This document shows positions 6,963 to 8,980 of a stretch of 8,980 nt of DNA, in pieces. The stretch's first letter is position 1; every line of letters begins with the position of its first letter. The DNA is taken from assembly GCA_018715295.1 (NCBI GenBank), contig DVLY01000007.1, forward strand, positions 1 to 8,980, given 5' to 3'. Source of the DNA: Candidatus Merdimorpha stercoravium (GTDB lineage Bacteria; Bacteroidota; Bacteroidia; Flavobacteriales; UBA1820). Below the pieces are notes generated by a model. That model was not told the origin of the DNA. It searched no databases and saw only the letters and a list, made by a program, of their open reading frames with translations. The translations under genes and the position numbers were made by a program.

Positions 6963-7550
6963 ATGTTACAGATACAAGACACGCTGGTTTCGGACGAGGT
7001 GATCCTCGAATCCTTCGTCTGCGACCTCTCCCGCTGCCACGGCGCCTGCTGCGTGGAAGGCGACTGCGGCGCTCCCGTAGAGGAATCGGAAAAACGCATC
7101 CTCGAAGACCTCCTCCCCCGCATCGAACCGTACATGCGCCCCGAAGGTATCGAAGCCGTCCGTTTGCAAGGTGCCTGGACGGACGACCCTTACGACCACG
7201 CCCCCTCCACCCCGCTGGTAAACGGACGGGAATGCGCCTACCTGACTTTTTCTCCGGACGGCACGGCTCTGTGCGCCATTGAACAAGCCTACCGGGACGG
7301 ACGCATCGCCTTCCAAAAACCCATCTCCTGCCATCTGTACCCCATCCGCCTGAGCCGCATCCTGTCCTTCACCGCCCTGAACTACCACCGTTGGGACATC
7401 TGCCGCGACGCCTGCGCCCTGGGACGCAAACTCGGCGTCCCGGTGTATGAATTCCTGCGCGAGCCCCTCATCCGCCGCTTCGGGCAAGCCTGGTACGACG
7501 AACTGTGCCTCACCGCCCGGGAATACGCCCGGCAGATCGCACGCCGATAG
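6963..7550 (+). CDS. DUF3109 family cysteine-rich protein
   Basis: This 195-residue protein has no signal peptide and is probably cytoplasmic. The N-terminus MLQIQDTLVSDEVI followed by CDLSRCHGACCVEGD matches the DUF3109 family, which is widespread in Bacteroidota and related to YkgJ-type cysteine clusters. It has eleven cysteines (C20, C25, C29, C30, C35, C91, C104, C123, C147, C151, C182), grouped like ligands for zinc or an iron-sulphur cluster; the metal is not known. C123 lies in ISCHLYPIR, and the pair C147/C151 in DICRDAC. C35 looks like an extra cysteine where I expect a small residue in relatives. The ATG at 6963 is supported by the conserved family N-terminus, although it is only 5 nt from the -7 box. 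The function of the family is undetermined. It may share a transcript with the downstream thioredoxin gene, since no terminator or promoter is evident between them. Confidence 0.9.
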   Translation: MLQIQDTLVSDEVILESFVCDLSRCHGACCVEGDCGAPVEESEKRILEDLLPRIEPYMRPEGIEAVRLQGAWTDDPYDHAPSTPLVNGRECAYLTFSPDGTALCAIEQAYRDGRIAFQKPISCHLYPIRLSRILSFTALNYHRWDICRDACALGRKLGVPVYEFLREPLIRRFGQAWYDELCLTAREYARQIARR

Positions 7551-7705
7551 ATAAATCCCACGGAGTCCATTCCTGCCGGAGCTCCCGAAAACACCCTTCC
7601 CTGCTACAGCATTCCCCCTGCCCGGCAGAAAAAACAGCCCGGTGAAACCTTTTCCCGCCAAAGGCCGGTCTAATGAGAAAACACCTCAAATACCCTAAAG
7701 TATCC

Positions 7706-8932
7706 ATGAAGCATTCCCGCCGCCTGCTCCTGCTCCCTGTCCTGCTGGCATTCAGCCTCTCGGCTGTCGCCCAGGCTGCCGACCCGATCGAACTGCACAT
7801 CCAGCTCAAAGGCCTGCAAAAGGGCGATCGGCTCTATCTCGCCTTTCCGGACGACAACCGCACGGATACCCTCGTGGCCACGCGCAAACACCGCGCAGAC
7901 CTCACCCTTACCGTCCCGAAAACCCAGGAAGGCTTCCTTTATTACCTGCCCAAGGGGAAAACGCGGGAAGACTTGCTGCAATCCGAAGTCCGTTCCCTCT
8001 GCCTGCAACCCGGCGACCGCCTGACGGTCAAAGGGCATTTGTCCGCCCTCGGAAAGGCAAAGGTGGGCGGAGACCTGTACGAGGGACACCCCTACCGGGA
8101 TTATTTCCGCGCATTGGACACCATCTTCGCCGAAGCGTGCGTGTATTCCGATTCGCTCCATACGCTGCTCAAAGAAGTGCAAGCCCTGCCCGAATCCACC
8201 CAGGGGAGCCTCGCAGACTCGCTCCGGGGAGAGATCCGCCGTCTGAACGACCAGAGCTGGGCTGTGGCGGAACGTTCGTACCGGACGATGGAAAACTTCG
8301 TCCGGCATTACCCTCAGGATCCTTTCTCGGCCTATGTACTTACGTGCATCCGAGGCTCCAAGTTTGAAAAGACCCGCCAGGAACTCTTCGACTTGTTGAG
8401 TCCGGAGGCGAAAGACACCCCGGCCGGACGCGAGATGGAGGAATATTTCGCCACCAACCGCGCATGGAAACAGGCCGATTCTCTGATCACCGAGGGGGCA
8501 CAAGCCCCGGAATTTACCCTCACGGGGATCGATGGCCAGAAAGTGTCCCTGTCCGACTTCCGCGGAAAATACCTCGTGCTGGACTTCTGGGGATCGTGGT
8601 GCGGCGCCTGCCGGGAGGCAAACCCCTACTTGAGAGCCCTGTACGAGCGGTACAAGGACCGGCCGGACTTTGCCATGCTGTCCCTGGCGCTGGATCGCGA
8701 CGATGCCGCCTGGAGGGAGGCGGTGCGCACCGACAGCCTCTGCTGGCCACAGGTCAACATGTGCGAGGAGCCTGCCGGCCCCACCTCGGTGAACGTGCGC
8801 TACGGGGTAAGCCTTTACCCTACGCAGATGCTCATCTCTCCCGACGGGCAGATCCTGGTGCGGCAAAACGGCTTCCGTCCGGATCATGACGCCATCGCCG
8901 CGCGCCTGGAGGAATTGTTCGAGCAACCATAA
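7706..8932 (+). CDS. Exported TlpA/ResA-like thioredoxin-fold protein with DUF4369-like N-terminus
   Basis: This 408-residue protein starts with a clear signal peptide (MKHSRRLLLLPVLLAFSLSA, cleavage near AQA at 23-25). Residues about 27-115 form a beta-rich domain like the DUF4369 domain that precedes many Bacteroidota TlpA-like proteins. Residues about 120-260 are mostly helical. The thioredoxin domain runs from about 264 (GAQAPEFTLTGIDGQKVSLS) to the end, with the active site WCGAC (C299 and C302) and the expected cis-proline at P372 (SLYPTQM). Such proteins reduce or exchange disulfides in the periplasm, for example in cytochrome c maturation; the partner here is unknown. An in-frame ATG at 7673, with AAAGG 8 nt upstream, would add 11 residues. 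I prefer 7706 because it gives a compact n-region and the 33 bases before it are AT-rich, with codons unlike the rest of the gene. It lies 155 nt after the DUF3109 gene. Confidence 0.9.
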   Translation: MKHSRRLLLLPVLLAFSLSAVAQAADPIELHIQLKGLQKGDRLYLAFPDDNRTDTLVATRKHRADLTLTVPKTQEGFLYYLPKGKTREDLLQSEVRSLCLQPGDRLTVKGHLSALGKAKVGGDLYEGHPYRDYFRALDTIFAEACVYSDSLHTLLKEVQALPESTQGSLADSLRGEIRRLNDQSWAVAERSYRTMENFVRHYPQDPFSAYVLTCIRGSKFEKTRQELFDLLSPEAKDTPAGREMEEYFATNRAWKQADSLITEGAQAPEFTLTGIDGQKVSLSDFRGKYLVLDFWGSWCGACREANPYLRALYERYKDRPDFAMLSLALDRDDAAWREAVRTDSLCWPQVNMCEEPAGPTSVNVRYGVSLYPTQMLISPDGQILVRQNGFRPDHDAIAARLEELFEQP

Positions 8933-8955
8933 GCGGCGAGTGCAGCGGGGCGGGC

Positions 8956-8980
8956 AGGCGGGGCGCTGCGCGCCCTGCCT
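8956..8980 (+). terminator. GC-rich hairpin, probable terminator cut by the window edge
   Basis: AGGCGGGGCGC (8956-8966) pairs with GCGCCCTGCCT (8970-8980) over 11 bp with one G-T pair and a TGC loop, starting 23 nt after the TAA of the thioredoxin gene. A T-run cannot be checked because the window ends here, so intrinsic termination is likely but not proven. Confidence 0.5.

Noticed and set aside
7573..7628. An inverted repeat CTGCCGG / CCGGCAG in the gap after the DUF3109 gene
   Set aside because: The 7-bp arms are separated by 42 nt, and no T-run follows on the plus strand; it is compatible with chance in GC-rich DNA.
7670..8926. A 418-codon minus-strand open frame opposite the thioredoxin-like gene
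   Set aside because: It is a shadow of a gene with a signal peptide, WCGAC site and cis-proline, and has no recognisable protein features of its own.

Overview
The window looks like the chromosome of a Bacteroidota gut-type organism, most probably order Bacteroidales. Base and codon use (about 55-60% GC in most genes) would fit an Alistipes/Rikenellaceae-like genome, but that genus-level guess is an inference. Four things support the phylum: a fimbrillin-like/PCMD surface protein, a DUF3109 protein, a TlpA-like protein with a long N-terminal domain, and promoter -7 boxes matching the Bacteroidota consensus TAnnTTTG.

Layout: (1) 2-1519 (+) is the C-terminal part of a large surface protein with a fimbrillin-like end, a beta-rich middle and a C-terminal PCMD domain. 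It is closed by a strong intrinsic terminator at 1545-1588. (2) 1690-2193 (+) is a small YfcE/MJ0936-type metallophosphoesterase with all its metal-binding motifs. (3) 6865-2277 (-) is a three-gene envelope operon: a secreted SPOR-domain protein, a 469-residue M16-family protein, and an 882-residue M16-family protein carrying a long disordered linker and a C-terminal LolA-like domain. (4) 6866-6962 is a compact divergent promoter with an outward-facing perfect -7 box on each strand and helically phased A-tracts between them. (5) 6963-7550 (+) is a cysteine-rich DUF3109 protein whose ATG lies only 5 nt after its -7 box. (6) 7706-8932 (+) is an exported TlpA/ResA-like thioredoxin with a CGAC active site, followed by a GC-rich hairpin at the window edge.

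The most interesting point is that both M16-family proteins of the operon lack the HxxEH zinc motif. The operon therefore encodes two apparently catalytically dead pitrilysin-fold proteins behind a SPOR protein, which suggests a binding, chaperone or scaffold role in the periplasm, or that a catalytic partner is encoded elsewhere. I found no RNA genes, CRISPR arrays, insertion sequences or prophage features. Every gap between genes is shorter than 300 bases. I see nothing definite in 2194-2276, 6347-6463 and 7551-7705 beyond what is noted in the entries.
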